Below are positions 7,731 to 16,462 of a stretch of 64,000 nt of DNA, one piece after another (position 1 is the stretch's first letter; the number at the start of each line of letters is the position of its first letter). The notes under the pieces were generated by a model that saw only the letters and a list, made by a program, of their open reading frames with translations, searched no databases and was not told the origin of the DNA. The stretch is from Chryseobacterium sp. (lineage in GTDB: Bacteria; Bacteroidota; Bacteroidia; Flavobacteriales; Weeksellaceae), in contig JAITMC010000034.1 in the NCBI GenBank assembly GCA_031277615.1, forward strand, positions 186,001 to 250,000. Reading direction: 5' to 3'. The translations under genes were made by a program, and so were the position numbers.

Positions 7731-9371
7731 CTATTTATTTTCCTTGTAATAATTAATCAGCCCGTTCGTAGAACTGTCATGCGAGCTGATGGTATCGTTA
7801 TTTTCAAGCTCAGGAAGAATTTTATTGGCTAAAACTTTTCCTAATTCCACTCCAAACTGGTCAAAGCTGAAAATATTCCAGATCACGCCCTGAACAAAAA
7901 TTTTATGTTCATACATTGCGATCAGCTGACCTAATGTGAAAGGAGTTAATTCATTGAATAGTATGGAGTTGGTTGGAGTGTTTCCGTGGAAGACCTTATA
8001 GTTGAGCAATCGCTCAGTCTCTTCATCAGATTTGCCTGAATTTCTCAGTTCTTCCTCAGCTTCTTCTTCTGTTTTTCCGAAAGCAAGGGCTTCAGTCTGA
8101 GCAAAAAAGTTAGCCAGCAATTTATCCTGATGATCAGAAACCTTATTACAGCTTTTGGCATAAGCAATGAAATCGGCAGGAATAAGCTCGGTTCCCTGGT
8201 GGATCAGCTGATAGAATGCATGTTGCCCATTGGTTCCCGGTTCACCCCAGATGATAGGTCCGGTTTCATATTCTACAAATTCGCCGTTTCGGTCCACACA
8301 TTTTCCGTTGCTTTCCATATCGCCCTGCTGAAGGTAGGCGGCAAACCTGTCCAGATACTGTGAATAAGGCAGGATGGCATAAGTCGTTGCAGCGTAAAAG
8401 TTGCGGTACCAGATTCCCAAAAGTCCCATCAGAACAGGAACGTTCTCAGAAAATTCAGCAGTCTGAAAATGCTGGTCGGTATCAAATGCACCTTTCAGCA
8501 GCTGTTCAAAATTGTCATAACCTACGGCCAGAACAATGCTTAGTCCGATCGCGCTCCAGAGTGAATATCTTCCGCCTACCCAATCCCAGAATTCAAAAAT
8601 ATTCTCTTCTGCGATTCCGAATTTTTTAACTTCCTGAATATTTGTGGATAAAGCAACGAAATGTTTCGCTACATCCTCTTCCTTACCTGCCTTTAAAAAC
8701 CAGTCTTTTGCAGAGTAAGCATTAGTCATCGTTTCCTGAGTGGTAAAGGTTTTGGAAGCAATGATAAATAATGTGGTTTCAGGATTAAGGTTTTTAACGG
8801 TTTCCGCAATATGATTGCCGTCTACGTTGGAAACGAAATGAACATTTAGTCTTGTTTTAAAATGCTTTAAAGCGGAACATACCATTACCGGCCCAAGGTC
8901 TGATCCTCCGATCCCGATGTTTACTACATCCGTAATTTCTTTTCCGCTGAAACCTTTATGGTCTCCGGAAATAATCTGCGCTGAAAAAGCTTTCATGTGA
9001 TCCAGCACTTTTTTGATCTGAGGCTTTATATTTTCCCTGTCAACAAGGATTTCCCGGTCAGAAAAATCCCTTAGTGCCGTATGCAGAACCGCTCTTCCTT
9101 CCGTTTCGTTGATCTTATCTCCGGAAAACATTCTGGAAATAGCATCTTTTAACTGGCACTCTTCAGCAAGGTTCAATAAAAGATCCATTGTTCTTGAATC
9201 GATCAGGTTTTTAGAATAGTCAAAAAGAAAATGATTTCCCTGGATAGAAAATTCTTTAAAACGGTTCGGGTTGTATTGGAAAAGGGTTCTCAGGTCGAAA
9301 TCATTTCCTGCGAAATGTTCATCAAGCGCTTTCCAGCTGTTAGTGTGTATAGGATTTATTTTTGATAGCAT
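7731..9371 (-). CDS. pgi: Glucose-6-phosphate isomerase
   Basis: A cytosolic glycolytic enzyme that interconverts glucose 6-phosphate and fructose 6-phosphate. The 546-residue length fits the long bacterial and eukaryotic form. The phosphate-binding [12 protein letters not shown], the signature [17 protein letters not shown], the active-site stretch QGDMESNGK and the C-terminal QFGVELGK are all present. The gene is preceded by a hairpin ending the upstream operon. It is 61 bases upstream of folD, and no terminator was seen between them, so read-through is possible. Confidence 0.95.
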   Translation of the reverse strand: MLSKINPIHTNSWKALDEHFAGNDFDLRTLFQYNPNRFKEFSIQGNHFLFDYSKNLIDSRTMDLLLNLAEECQLKDAISRMFSGDKINETEGRAVLHTALRDFSDREILVDRENIKPQIKKVLDHMKAFSAQIISGDHKGFSGKEITDVVNIGIGGSDLGPVMVCSALKHFKTRLNVHFVSNVDGNHIAETVKNLNPETTLFIIASKTFTTQETMTNAYSAKDWFLKAGKEEDVAKHFVALSTNIQEVKKFGIAEENIFEFWDWVGGRYSLWSAIGLSIVLAVGYDNFEQLLKGAFDTDQHFQTAEFSENVPVLMGLLGIWYRNFYAATTYAILPYSQYLDRFAAYLQQGDMESNGKCVDRNGEFVEYETGPIIWGEPGTNGQHAFYQLIHQGTELIPADFIAYAKSCNKVSDHQDKLLANFFAQTEALAFGKTEEEAEEELRNSGKSDEETERLLNYKVFHGNTPTNSILFNELTPFTLGQLIAMYEHKIFVQGVIWNIFSFDQFGVELGKVLANKILPELENNDTISSHDSSTNGLINYYKENK

Positions 9372-9507
9372 AAGGTAGGGTATTTAGGGTCAGAAAAATA
9401 GAGGATTGGTCAAAAAAATGGCTCAAATCCATATCATTTTATTTCTGATGTGCAAATTTAAGGAAAAATAAAACCTCAAATAAATTTGAAGATGATAAAT
9501 AACATTT

Positions 9508-9540
9508 TTTTAAAAAGAAACCCCGGAAATGATCCGGGAT
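9508..9540 (-). terminator. Rho-independent terminator after the sigma factor operon
   Basis: On the minus strand CCCGGA and TCCGGG (9522-9527 with 9533-9538) form a 6-bp stem with a 5-nt loop, followed by a T-rich tract (9509-9520). It lies downstream of the membrane-protein gene ending at 9590. Confidence 0.6.
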
Positions 9541-9589
9541 TTCATGATTATCAGTTTTAAAAAATATTTAGACATAAAAATTATCGTAT

Positions 9590-10195
9590 TTATTCGTCCA
9601 TATCGTCAAGAATCTTCTCGAGTTGTCTGGCGTTGCTTCCGTAAATATATTTTGTCCATAATACAATACTTGCAACGAGTCCCAGGGTTCCGATTAATAC
9701 CACGATGATTAAAGATTGCTGATAGCCTGCGGCAAGCTCGTTCAGAGATTTTCCTTTTTCTTCCAATGTATTGTAGATCACAAGTCCTGTGGTAATTAAA
9801 AAGTGGGGCAGCAAAAGAAATCCGAAAGACTGATACCTTTCCATATTCAGGCGGAGCTCATGATAGATTTTCCAAAGGCTGTTTTTGGTATTTCCTGTGT
9901 AAAGCCCGGTCTGCTGATAGAATTTATAGAACCCGAAGAGGTAATAGCAGGAGATCACAGTCATCATTACATAAGAGGTATAATAAATAACATACTGAGA
10001 TTGGGGAATCCTGAATAGAAGAGGGAAAAAAGCCATGAGAATAATCGCTGTAATTTGGGCGGGAAATTCCTGTTTCATGCTTTTCCTGATTCTTTCGATA
10101 GGATGTCTGCTTTCTTTTAACTGTTTTATGGTGTCGGGAATGTGAAGATCACTGCCTTCATGATTCCATTGTTCTTTTAACTGATCAAAATTCAT
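9590..10195 (-). CDS. Membrane protein coupled to ECF sigma factor (possible anti-sigma)
   Basis: A 201-residue protein of no family I can name. The N-terminal 45 residues are soluble (MNFDQLKEQWNHEG), followed by four hydrophobic segments and a short acidic tail (KILDDMDE). Its start overlaps the end of the ECF sigma factor gene by 11 bases, the usual arrangement for a sigma factor and its membrane-bound regulator. I therefore infer an anti-sigma-like role. It has no zinc-binding HxxxCxxC motif of classical ZAS anti-sigma factors, so another membrane function is possible. Confidence 0.6.
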   Translation of the reverse strand: MNFDQLKEQWNHEGSDLHIPDTIKQLKESRHPIERIRKSMKQEFPAQITAIILMAFFPLLFRIPQSQYVIYYTSYVMMTVISCYYLFGFYKFYQQTGLYTGNTKNSLWKIYHELRLNMERYQSFGFLLLPHFLITTGLVIYNTLEEKGKSLNELAAGYQQSLIIVVLIGTLGLVASIVLWTKYIYGSNARQLEKILDDMDE

Positions 10196-10730
10196 AACCT
10201 GATTTTTTTATGATTTGCTGTATTTTTTCTTTGGTTCTGTTGAGTTTTACCCGGGCATTCCCTTCACTGAGTCCCAGATTGCTGCCTATTTCTTTATGCG
10301 ACAGGCCTTCCATGAAATAAAATATCACTGCTTTTTCCAAAGGATTAAGTTCCTGAACGGTCATGTAAAATATTTCCAGTTGTCGGTCTTTTACGGGATT
10401 ATAGTCTTCACTCTGAACTTCAAAATGTTGCGGGGTTTCCGTATGATTTTGGGCTCTTTTCTTTTCTTTCTTGAGATAAGTGATGGCGGTATTGATGGCA
10501 ACACGGTACATCCAGGTTGAAAACTCACTGTCACCTTTAAAAGTCTGATAGGACTTCCACAACTGGATGAGAATTTCCTGCTGAAGATCTTCCCGGTCTT
10601 CTACTGAATCGGCATAGATCCGGGAGGCCTTGTATAAAATGCCCTTGTGACGGTTAACAAGCTTTAGAAAAGTAGCTTCAGTCTGACTGCTCACGATCAT
10701 TTCATGGTTTGGGTTATTATAAATCTGCAA
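10185..10730 (-). CDS. RNA polymerase sigma-70 factor, ECF subfamily
   Basis: A 181-residue extracytoplasmic-function sigma factor. Region 2 is visible as DREDLQQEILIQLWKSYQTFKGDSEFSTWMYRVAINTAITYL (split here only by its core motifs), and region 4 as LNPLEKAVIFYFMEGLSHKEIGSNL followed by SEGNARVKLNRTKEKI, a helix-turn-helix that reads the -35 box. It is overlapped by 14 bases by the TraB/GumN gene before it and by 11 bases by the membrane-protein gene after it. The three are therefore one coupled unit. The inducing signal is unknown; an envelope stress cue is plausible given the partners. Confidence 0.9.
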   Translation of the reverse strand: MQIYNNPNHEMIVSSQTEATFLKLVNRHKGILYKASRIYADSVEDREDLQQEILIQLWKSYQTFKGDSEFSTWMYRVAINTAITYLKKEKKRAQNHTETPQHFEVQSEDYNPVKDRQLEIFYMTVQELNPLEKAVIFYFMEGLSHKEIGSNLGLSEGNARVKLNRTKEKIQQIIKKSGYEF

Positions 10731-11592
10731 CTGGTCTTACAGAATATCCTTTTGCCTTCAGTAATTGGATGATGCCGTTATCTCCCATAAGATGAGCACC
10801 ACCAACAGCAAAAAGAGAGCTTTTCTTTTTCATCATATCAGGCATTTTTTCAGCCCAGTTTTTGTTCCGGTCGGTCAGCATGGCTTTCTCCTGTTTGTCG
10901 TTCATAAATTTATCATTTTTAAAAAGACTGTAGACCGACTGTACATCTTCTTTTTTGAAGGCACTGATCATATCCTGCATCAGAACTTCATACTCTTTGC
11001 CCATTTTCAGCTGTTGTACAACTTCTTTCAGGTCGTAAGCTTTATTGATGGAGGTCAGCTGGTCTTCTACTTTTTCAAGTCCGCCTATACCTTTTTTACT
11101 TTTAAGAGCCTTTTGCAACAGTTCCATTTCATAGGATTTTATTTCAGTCTGAGAACATGGAACGGCCTTCATGGAGATAAGTGCATACAAAGCCTGAGGG
11201 GAGGAACTGTCCATATCTTTCAGGCTGGTGCCATAATCTGCAAGAATTTTATCAAGTTCTTTAGCTTCCTGGGCGGTAAGCTGGTCAGAAAGTTTTTTAT
11301 CCGTCAGAAACATTCCCTGTAGGGCAACTATTTCCAGAGGATCTGTATAATTGATCTCCATGACAAAGTTAGCGGTTGCTTCCAGCGCTTTGAATACTTT
11401 GGGTTTAATTTCAAAATCCTTGCTGCACATGATATGACAGGTTCCGGTGATATAAGAAGGTTGAGAGAGTCCGTTTCCCGTAACTTCCCAAAGAACACTG
11501 TTTCCGTCCGGCTGTTTTTTATTTTGTGCTTTTGCACTCATGCAGGTTACTGCTAACAAAGCTGCGAATCCGATTTTTACAAAATTTTTCAT
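10717..11592 (-). CDS. TraB/GumN family secreted protein
   Basis: A 291-residue protein with a Sec signal peptide (ending CMSAKAQ) and the TraB/GumN fold. The family marks are a GTCHIM motif near the N-terminus of the mature protein (YITGTCHIMCS) and an AVGGAHLMGDNGI motif near the C-terminus. The family is thought to include metal-dependent peptidase-like proteins; activity is not proven for this branch. It is the first gene of the sigma factor operon, with a 14-base overlap, so it may take part in sensing or in the response. No lipobox is seen, so it is probably soluble in the periplasm. Confidence 0.8.
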   Translation of the reverse strand: MKNFVKIGFAALLAVTCMSAKAQNKKQPDGNSVLWEVTGNGLSQPSYITGTCHIMCSKDFEIKPKVFKALEATANFVMEINYTDPLEIVALQGMFLTDKKLSDQLTAQEAKELDKILADYGTSLKDMDSSSPQALYALISMKAVPCSQTEIKSYEMELLQKALKSKKGIGGLEKVEDQLTSINKAYDLKEVVQQLKMGKEYEVLMQDMISAFKKEDVQSVYSLFKNDKFMNDKQEKAMLTDRNKNWAEKMPDMMKKKSSLFAVGGAHLMGDNGIIQLLKAKGYSVRPVADL

Positions 11593-11664
11593 GATATTAT
11601 TTTTTTGATTTTCTATTCTTTAAACAGTAGGTAAGAGCAGTATGCAAATCGTTACAGTTTTTTT

Positions 11665-11700
11665 CAAAAAAAATAAAACCTCCTTAAAAAAGGAGGCTGG
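11665..11700 (-). terminator. Rho-independent terminator after the DUF4349 gene
   Basis: CCTCCTT (11679-11685) pairs with AAGGAGG (11690-11696). On the minus strand the stem is followed by a run of T. It lies 50 bases beyond the stop of the DUF4349 gene. Confidence 0.7.
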
Positions 11701-11744
11701 TAAAATCTAAAATTATGATGATAACCAATCGGTTAGGATAGTTT

Positions 11745-12659
11745 TTAGGATTGTGAAATTCCAGACTGTTCAGGTTTTGCTGTTTTTCTTTTTCTTAAAA
11801 AATAAACGACAATTCCGATGATCAGTAAAAGCGGCCAGGCAGTGATAAGCCCTACGGCGATCTTCTGAATCAGATAAAATCCTTCTACAAAAGCATTTTT
11901 AGCATCATAAATAAAATTGAACTTATACTTATTGTCAATATTAGTGGTATTGGTTACCGCGATCTCCGCAATGCGAAGTTTTGGTTCTTTGATGTAGATG
12001 TCCACAGTGCTGTATTTAAGATTGTCAGCCGTATCCATATTCGCCAGTTTCTGACGGTTTTCTTCGGACATATTGCTGTCATCCAGCTCCACTTTATCTT
12101 TTGTTGAATTGAGTTTGCTGATGTTTTCACCGGTTTTTTTAATTCTGTTGCCCTCCATTTCAGCATACTTAATGCCTGAAGTAACATCTTCAGCATGAAT
12201 GACCCTTGAATTAAGAAATAACTTTTTATCATTAATCAGCGTCAGGAGCTCACCAAGCTTTTCTGCAGGAACCCGAACCTGCATCGTATTTTCCGTCTGG
12301 TATTTTTTGATGAGCATAGCCTGCTCGCCTGAAGTATTATAGGTGTTTTCCGAAATCACATTGCTGAGAAGATTGCTATGGGTGACAAAACCTCCCAGCT
12401 CCTGAACCGATTTTTCAATTGAAACTGTGGCTTCATATACGTCTTTTACTTCCATATTAACATCCGCCGTTTTGATGAACTGTTTGTCCTTTACCTGAAC
12501 AGATGCAGCGGAAGATATACTGTCTGTAACGGGTATTGCAGCGGAATCAGCCATTTCGTATGCTTTGATTTCCGAGGCCGTTGCTTCTCCTTTTTTACAT
12601 GAAATAATTCCGAATAAAATAAGGGCGGATAATGATAATTTGATGGAGTTCGTTTTCAT
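11745..12659 (-). CDS. DUF4349 domain-containing lipoprotein
   Basis: A 304-residue lipoprotein. The signal peptide ends in a lipobox (FGIISC), with C21 as the likely lipidated residue. The body matches the DUF4349 pattern: FIKTADVNMEVKDVYEA, then a middle with LGGFVTHSN and MQVRVPAEKL, a coiled segment, and a single C-terminal transmembrane helix (VGLITAWPLLLIIGIVVYFL) before a basic tail. Family members are membrane-anchored envelope proteins of unknown function. It is a single-gene unit with its own terminator. Confidence 0.8.
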   Translation of the reverse strand: MKTNSIKLSLSALILFGIISCKKGEATASEIKAYEMADSAAIPVTDSISSAASVQVKDKQFIKTADVNMEVKDVYEATVSIEKSVQELGGFVTHSNLLSNVISENTYNTSGEQAMLIKKYQTENTMQVRVPAEKLGELLTLINDKKLFLNSRVIHAEDVTSGIKYAEMEGNRIKKTGENISKLNSTKDKVELDDSNMSEENRQKLANMDTADNLKYSTVDIYIKEPKLRIAEIAVTNTTNIDNKYKFNFIYDAKNAFVEGFYLIQKIAVGLITAWPLLLIIGIVVYFLRKRKTAKPEQSGISQS

Positions 12660-12865
12660 AGTGTTGATTTTTGATGTTTTGCTTATTCCAAAGTTCAGAA
12701 AGGATCTTTTGTAACCTTTGAAAATCCGGCGTAAAAAGTTTGTAAAGAGAAATTCTGTTTTAATGTATTGTAAATGAGTATTTTGTAAAATAGATACGAA
12801 CGAAGCCTCTTGTTTTCGGAGTAATTTTTGCTTATCTTTTACAAGCCAACCTATAAATCATTATT

Positions 12866-14224
12866 ATGTCAAATACTTTTTCCAAAATCAGAAACGCAAT
12901 AGAATTATTCAGATCCATAGATTTTGACCAATTGAGTGCTATCTCCCAGAAAGTAGATCTGCCAAAACTGATGCAGAATTTCTCCAAACTGGATGATAAA
13001 CAGCTGAGCGGACTCATGAAAATGATGGATCCCAATAAAAAAAAGAAAGAACTTCCGCCTATTGATGGAGATTTTTACGATATCTATCACACCCTTACAC
13101 CGGAGCAGCGGGAAATTCAGCTTAAAGTAAGAGCGTTCATGGAAAAAGAAGTAAAACCATTGGTCAATCATTACTGGCTGAGGGATGAATTTCCTTTTGA
13201 GCTGATTCCGAAATTCCAGAAGCTCAATATCTGCGGGGTTACCTATGAAGGGTATGGCTGTCCGGGAATGCCTTTTTTAATGGAAGGGGTTATTGCCATG
13301 GAAATGGCCAGAATTGATGCTTCCATTGCTACCTTTTTTGGAGTTCAGTCCGGATTGGCAATGGGATCCATTTACATCTGCGGATCCGAAGAACAGAAAC
13401 AGAAATGGCTGCCACAAATGCAGACATTTGAAAAGATCGGAGCTTTCGGCCTTACTGAGCCTGAAGTGGGTTCCGGCGCAGCGGGCGGTCTTACGGTAAC
13501 CTGTAAAAAAACGCCTGAAGGCTGGATATTAAACGGCCAGAAAAAATGGATCGGGAATGCCACATTTGCAGACGTCATCATTATCTGGGCCAGGGATCTG
13601 GACAGTGGTGAAGTGAAAGGATTTATTGTTGAAAAAGATAATCCGGGCTACTCCGTTGAAAAAATCAAAGGGAAAATGGCCCTCAGAATTGTTCAGAACG
13701 GCCTGATTACCCTGAAAGACTGTCTTGTAACAGAAGATAACCGCCTTCAGCACGCCGATTCCTTTAAGGATACAGGAAAAGTACTGAGAATGACCAGGGC
13801 GGGAGTCGCTTGGATGGCCACCGGATGTGCCAGAGGGGCTTATGAAAGTGCTTTGGCGTATACCAGAACGAGAGAGCAGTTCGGAAAACCGATTGCTTCA
13901 TTTCAGATGATTCAGGGGCATCTTGTGGAAATGCTTTCCAACCTTACGGCTATGCAAACGATGGTTTTCAGACTTTCCGAAATGCAGGATGAAGGTATTT
14001 TAAAAGATGAACATGCTTCACTTGCCAAAGTGTTCTGTACTTTGAGAACCCGGGATATTGTTTCCAGAGCAAGAGAAGTGATGGGTGGAAATGGTATTCT
14101 GCTGGAATATGACGTAGCGAGATTCGTAGCAGATGCAGAAGCCATCTACTCTTATGAAGGAACAAAAGAGATCAATTCACTGATTGTGGGGAGGTCAATT
14201 ACGGGATTCAGTGCGTTTATATAG
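12866..14224 (+). CDS. Acyl-CoA dehydrogenase family protein (glutaryl-CoA dehydrogenase-like)
   Basis: An FAD-dependent acyl-CoA dehydrogenase of 452 residues. The closest group by motif is glutaryl-CoA dehydrogenase and the plant short-chain oxidase ACX4: GLTEPEVGSGAAG, the flavin segment LNGQKKWIGNA, TREQFGKPIASFQ, and the catalytic base E431 in SYEGTKEINSLIVGRSITG. There is an N-terminal extension of about 70 residues (MSNTFSKIRNAIEL to MMDPNKKKK) that standard family members lack; it looks helical and charged. Substrate specificity cannot be fixed from sequence, so glutaryl-CoA is only one option. The gene stands alone, facing the DoxX gene. Confidence 0.85.
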   Translation: MSNTFSKIRNAIELFRSIDFDQLSAISQKVDLPKLMQNFSKLDDKQLSGLMKMMDPNKKKKELPPIDGDFYDIYHTLTPEQREIQLKVRAFMEKEVKPLVNHYWLRDEFPFELIPKFQKLNICGVTYEGYGCPGMPFLMEGVIAMEMARIDASIATFFGVQSGLAMGSIYICGSEEQKQKWLPQMQTFEKIGAFGLTEPEVGSGAAGGLTVTCKKTPEGWILNGQKKWIGNATFADVIIIWARDLDSGEVKGFIVEKDNPGYSVEKIKGKMALRIVQNGLITLKDCLVTEDNRLQHADSFKDTGKVLRMTRAGVAWMATGCARGAYESALAYTRTREQFGKPIASFQMIQGHLVEMLSNLTAMQTMVFRLSEMQDEGILKDEHASLAKVFCTLRTRDIVSRAREVMGGNGILLEYDVARFVADAEAIYSYEGTKEINSLIVGRSITGFSAFI

Positions 14225-14240
14225 AATATCAGCAGATCGG

Positions 14241-14618
14241 TTACTTTACTAAGGCTTTATACTTTTCCTTATTATCAATAATCATCCAGATATTGATCAG
14301 AAAAAGGACCACAGACATGATGATTCCTGTCTGGCTTGGATCACGATAGACATTTTGCAGAACAATTCCAACCATTACGGGAAGGATAATGATGGCTCCT
14401 AAGGCTCTGGTCTTTGGAAAAATAAACAGGATGCCGCCAATAATCTCTACAGCACCCACGAGAGGCAGCAGCCAACCGATTTCACCAAATGCAGCATAAA
14501 TTTTCATTTGCTCGTCTGTCATTTTCGGCATGGGAGCATATTGGAAAAATTTGTTCAGTCCGGCATTAATAAAGATGAGGGCGAACAGCAGGCAGATGAT
14601 AAACTTTAGTATTTTCAT
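14241..14618 (-). CDS. DoxX family membrane protein
   Basis: A 125-residue protein with four transmembrane segments. The first segment carries LIFINAGLNKFFQ, the common DoxX start. The next segments contain GWLLPLVGAVEIIGGILFIF and ALGAIIILPVMVGIVLQ. DoxX proteins are small quinone- or redox-linked inner-membrane proteins with mostly unknown roles. It converges with the acyl-CoA dehydrogenase gene (17 bases apart), and no terminator was visible between them. Confidence 0.82.
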   Translation of the reverse strand: MKILKFIICLLFALIFINAGLNKFFQYAPMPKMTDEQMKIYAAFGEIGWLLPLVGAVEIIGGILFIFPKTRALGAIIILPVMVGIVLQNVYRDPSQTGIIMSVVLFLINIWMIIDNKEKYKALVK

Positions 14619-14769
14619 GATTGATGATTTGATATCAAATTTAATATATTAATGGAATCTAAGTGTTTGTTTTTAATAAATAATGAATTTTTAAGGTTAA
14701 TGATCGGTTAATTCTTCGCTTTGTGATTTTATTTTCCTACTTTTAGTTGACAAATTAAAACTAAATATT

Positions 14770-15024
14770 ATGTTGAAAAATCTTAAAAAATTGAATCGTA
14801 CAGATTTAAGAGAAATTCACGGCGGAATCAAGATTGAATTATGTGACATCGGGCCGGTAGGCTGCCCATGTAAAATTCCTCCAGGTCATCCTTGCTTAGG
14901 CGGTGGGGGCGGAACTGGCGGTGGAGGGACAGACCCTAATATGGGGTATTGCCCGGATATTAAGGACTATATTCCGTGTACAGAAACATGTCCCAACGGA
15001 ATGAGCCCTTTCTGTGCGCTTTAA
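14770..15024 (+). CDS. Double-glycine leader, cysteine-rich bacteriocin-like peptide
   Basis: An 84-residue peptide. Its first 19 residues, MLKNLKKLNRTDLREIHGG, match the leader seen in Bacteroidota natural-product precursors: a basic helix with LNRTDLREI and a GG cleavage site (G18-G19). The remaining 65 residues hold eight cysteines in two groups of four (C-x6-C-x-C-x7-C and C-x8-C-x3-C-x7-C), separated by a glycine-rich linker of the GGGGGTGGGGT type. The end is CAL. Leaders of this kind are usually cut by C39 peptidase-exporters; none is nearby. The gene stands alone with a strong terminator 12 bases after the stop. It could be a bacteriocin, a modified peptide or a signal. Confidence 0.8.
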   Translation: MLKNLKKLNRTDLREIHGGIKIELCDIGPVGCPCKIPPGHPCLGGGGGTGGGGTDPNMGYCPDIKDYIPCTETCPNGMSPFCAL

Positions 15025-15033
15025 AATATGTTA

Positions 15034-15068
15034 AAGACCCGTTTCAGCCTGAAACGGGTCCTTTTTTT
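15034..15068 (+). terminator. Rho-independent terminator of the peptide gene
   Basis: GACCCGTTTCAG (from 15036) pairs with CTGAAACGGGTC (to 15060) in a 12-bp stem with almost no loop, followed by C and a T run. Downstream (15090-15125) is a short stretch of repeated ACTCATTAC words. Confidence 0.85.
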
Positions 15069-15129
15069 AATGGGGTATAATTCACACCCAATTTACTCAT
15101 TACCTATTACTCATTACTTATTTTCAGCA

Positions 15130-16242
15130 TCAATCCATCTCCTTCAAAGTAATATTCTTGGAAATCTTATAGCTTTTCTTCTTTTTGTTAGGTTTTTCCT
15201 CTTCTCCAAGCAGTTTTCCCCAGGGCTTCAGTCCGTCTACTCTTTCAAAAATGATCTTGATGATCGCAATGGCCGGAATACATAAGAACATACCCGCAAT
15301 TCCCCATAAATGTTCTCCTAAAAGAATTCCGATAAAAGAAAATAAAGCATTGATTTTTACTTTGGAACCTACAACAAAAGGCAGGACGATATTTCCATCG
15401 ATAACGTGTATTGCAATATATCCTATTGCTACGTAAACACAGGTAGACGGCGCGCCCGTTGCAAAAGCAATAAAGCACGAGATCAGTAGGGATATGCAGA
15501 TTCCCAGATAGGGGATTACATTCAGAAGTCCTGTGAGCACAGCAAGAAGAATGGCGTATTTTACGCCTAGAACCGTCAGAACAATAGAAGTAAGGATCGA
15601 AACAATGAGCACCTGAAGGCAGAGTCCGAAAATATATTTCTTGGTCATTACCCTGATCTCAGTAACCACTTCCTGTACGCTGGCTTTATGCTTTTCATTG
15701 AAAACCGTTACAATAAAGTTATTCAGAATCCTTCTGTAATTCAATATAAAAATAAAAAACAGGGTGAAAAATACAATGAACCCGAAGCCGGTTGAAAATA
15801 TACCAAAGGTAAATCCAAGGATTACTCCCGAAGATGAAAGCAGTTTATTCAGCCCCTGATTGATGTAATCAAGCTGTTCGTCAACCTTTACATTAAAAGT
15901 TTTCGAAATCCAATGCTGCAGGTTATTGAAAATGGTGGTCGTTTGCTCTTTAAGGTGCGGGATATCCTTACTGAAATCAGAAAGCTGTGATCCGAAGAAA
16001 TACACAAGCCCCGATAAAATAGCCAGCATGACAAACACAGAAGTCATTGTAGATACGGATCTGGGAAATCTCAGCTTTTTTTCCATAAAAGTAGCTGCCG
16101 GAAGAAAAAGCATGGCCATTAAAAAAGCCAGGAAAAAAGGAGCTAAAATACTCTGTCCAAGCGCAAGCAGATAACCAAGACCAATAATGGAAATGACAAC
16201 AAGCGTGAGATTAACAAGAAAGGGAAGTCTGAGGAAGTTCAT
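15130..16242 (-). CDS. AI-2E family transporter (YdiK/PerM-like permease)
   Basis: A 370-residue polytopic membrane protein of the AI-2E transporter family, with about eight transmembrane helices. Visible family features are the N-terminal FLAFLMAMLFLPAATFMEKK, a middle amphipathic region (LKEQTTTIFNNLQHWISKT), and the C-terminal LLNVIPYLGICISLLIS, IHVIDGNIVLPFVVG and GILLGEHLWGIAGMFLCIPA. Members export small molecules or ions and are poorly defined. The last 30 residues are basic (KPNKKKKSYKIS). It lies downstream of lon on the same strand but 220 bases away, with hairpins between, so it is probably transcribed separately. Confidence 0.85.
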   Translation of the reverse strand: MNFLRLPFLVNLTLVVISIIGLGYLLALGQSILAPFFLAFLMAMLFLPAATFMEKKLRFPRSVSTMTSVFVMLAILSGLVYFFGSQLSDFSKDIPHLKEQTTTIFNNLQHWISKTFNVKVDEQLDYINQGLNKLLSSSGVILGFTFGIFSTGFGFIVFFTLFFIFILNYRRILNNFIVTVFNEKHKASVQEVVTEIRVMTKKYIFGLCLQVLIVSILTSIVLTVLGVKYAILLAVLTGLLNVIPYLGICISLLISCFIAFATGAPSTCVYVAIGYIAIHVIDGNIVLPFVVGSKVKINALFSFIGILLGEHLWGIAGMFLCIPAIAIIKIIFERVDGLKPWGKLLGEEEKPNKKKKSYKISKNITLKEMD

Positions 16243-16390
16243 AATTTTTCAAATCTGCAGGATAAAAATAAGAAAATCGTGCCGAACTAAAGTTCATTTT
16301 GGCTTAATTAACAAATTTCTTTTCATAAATGAAATCGACCAGACCGTCCGTGTGGTACCTTTTACATGAGTTTCAGAAAATTCAGAAGAA

Positions 16391-16436
16391 CGTTTCCGGG
16401 AAATAGAAACGCATCCCAAAATATGAGACGCGTTTC
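16391..16436 (-). other. Alternative hairpins in the lon to AI-2E intergenic region
   Basis: GAAACGC (16406-16412) can pair either with CGTTTC (16391-16396) or with GCGTTTC (16430-16436). The outer-gene side lies just after the lon stop on the minus strand, so one of these is probably the lon terminator. The T tract is weak. Confidence 0.4.
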
Positions 16437-16462
16437 CTTATTGAGAGTTGATATGTTATCCG

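Noticed and set aside
10765-11322. Long open frame on the plus strand opposite the TraB/GumN gene
   Set aside because: It lies fully inside a well-supported gene on the other strand, has no recognisable motif, and its composition is that of an antisense frame (Phe-rich).
15090-15125. Possible repeat array of ACTCATTAC words
   Set aside because: Only two or three imperfect copies in an AT-rich stretch without spacers; it is not a CRISPR and too short to call a satellite.
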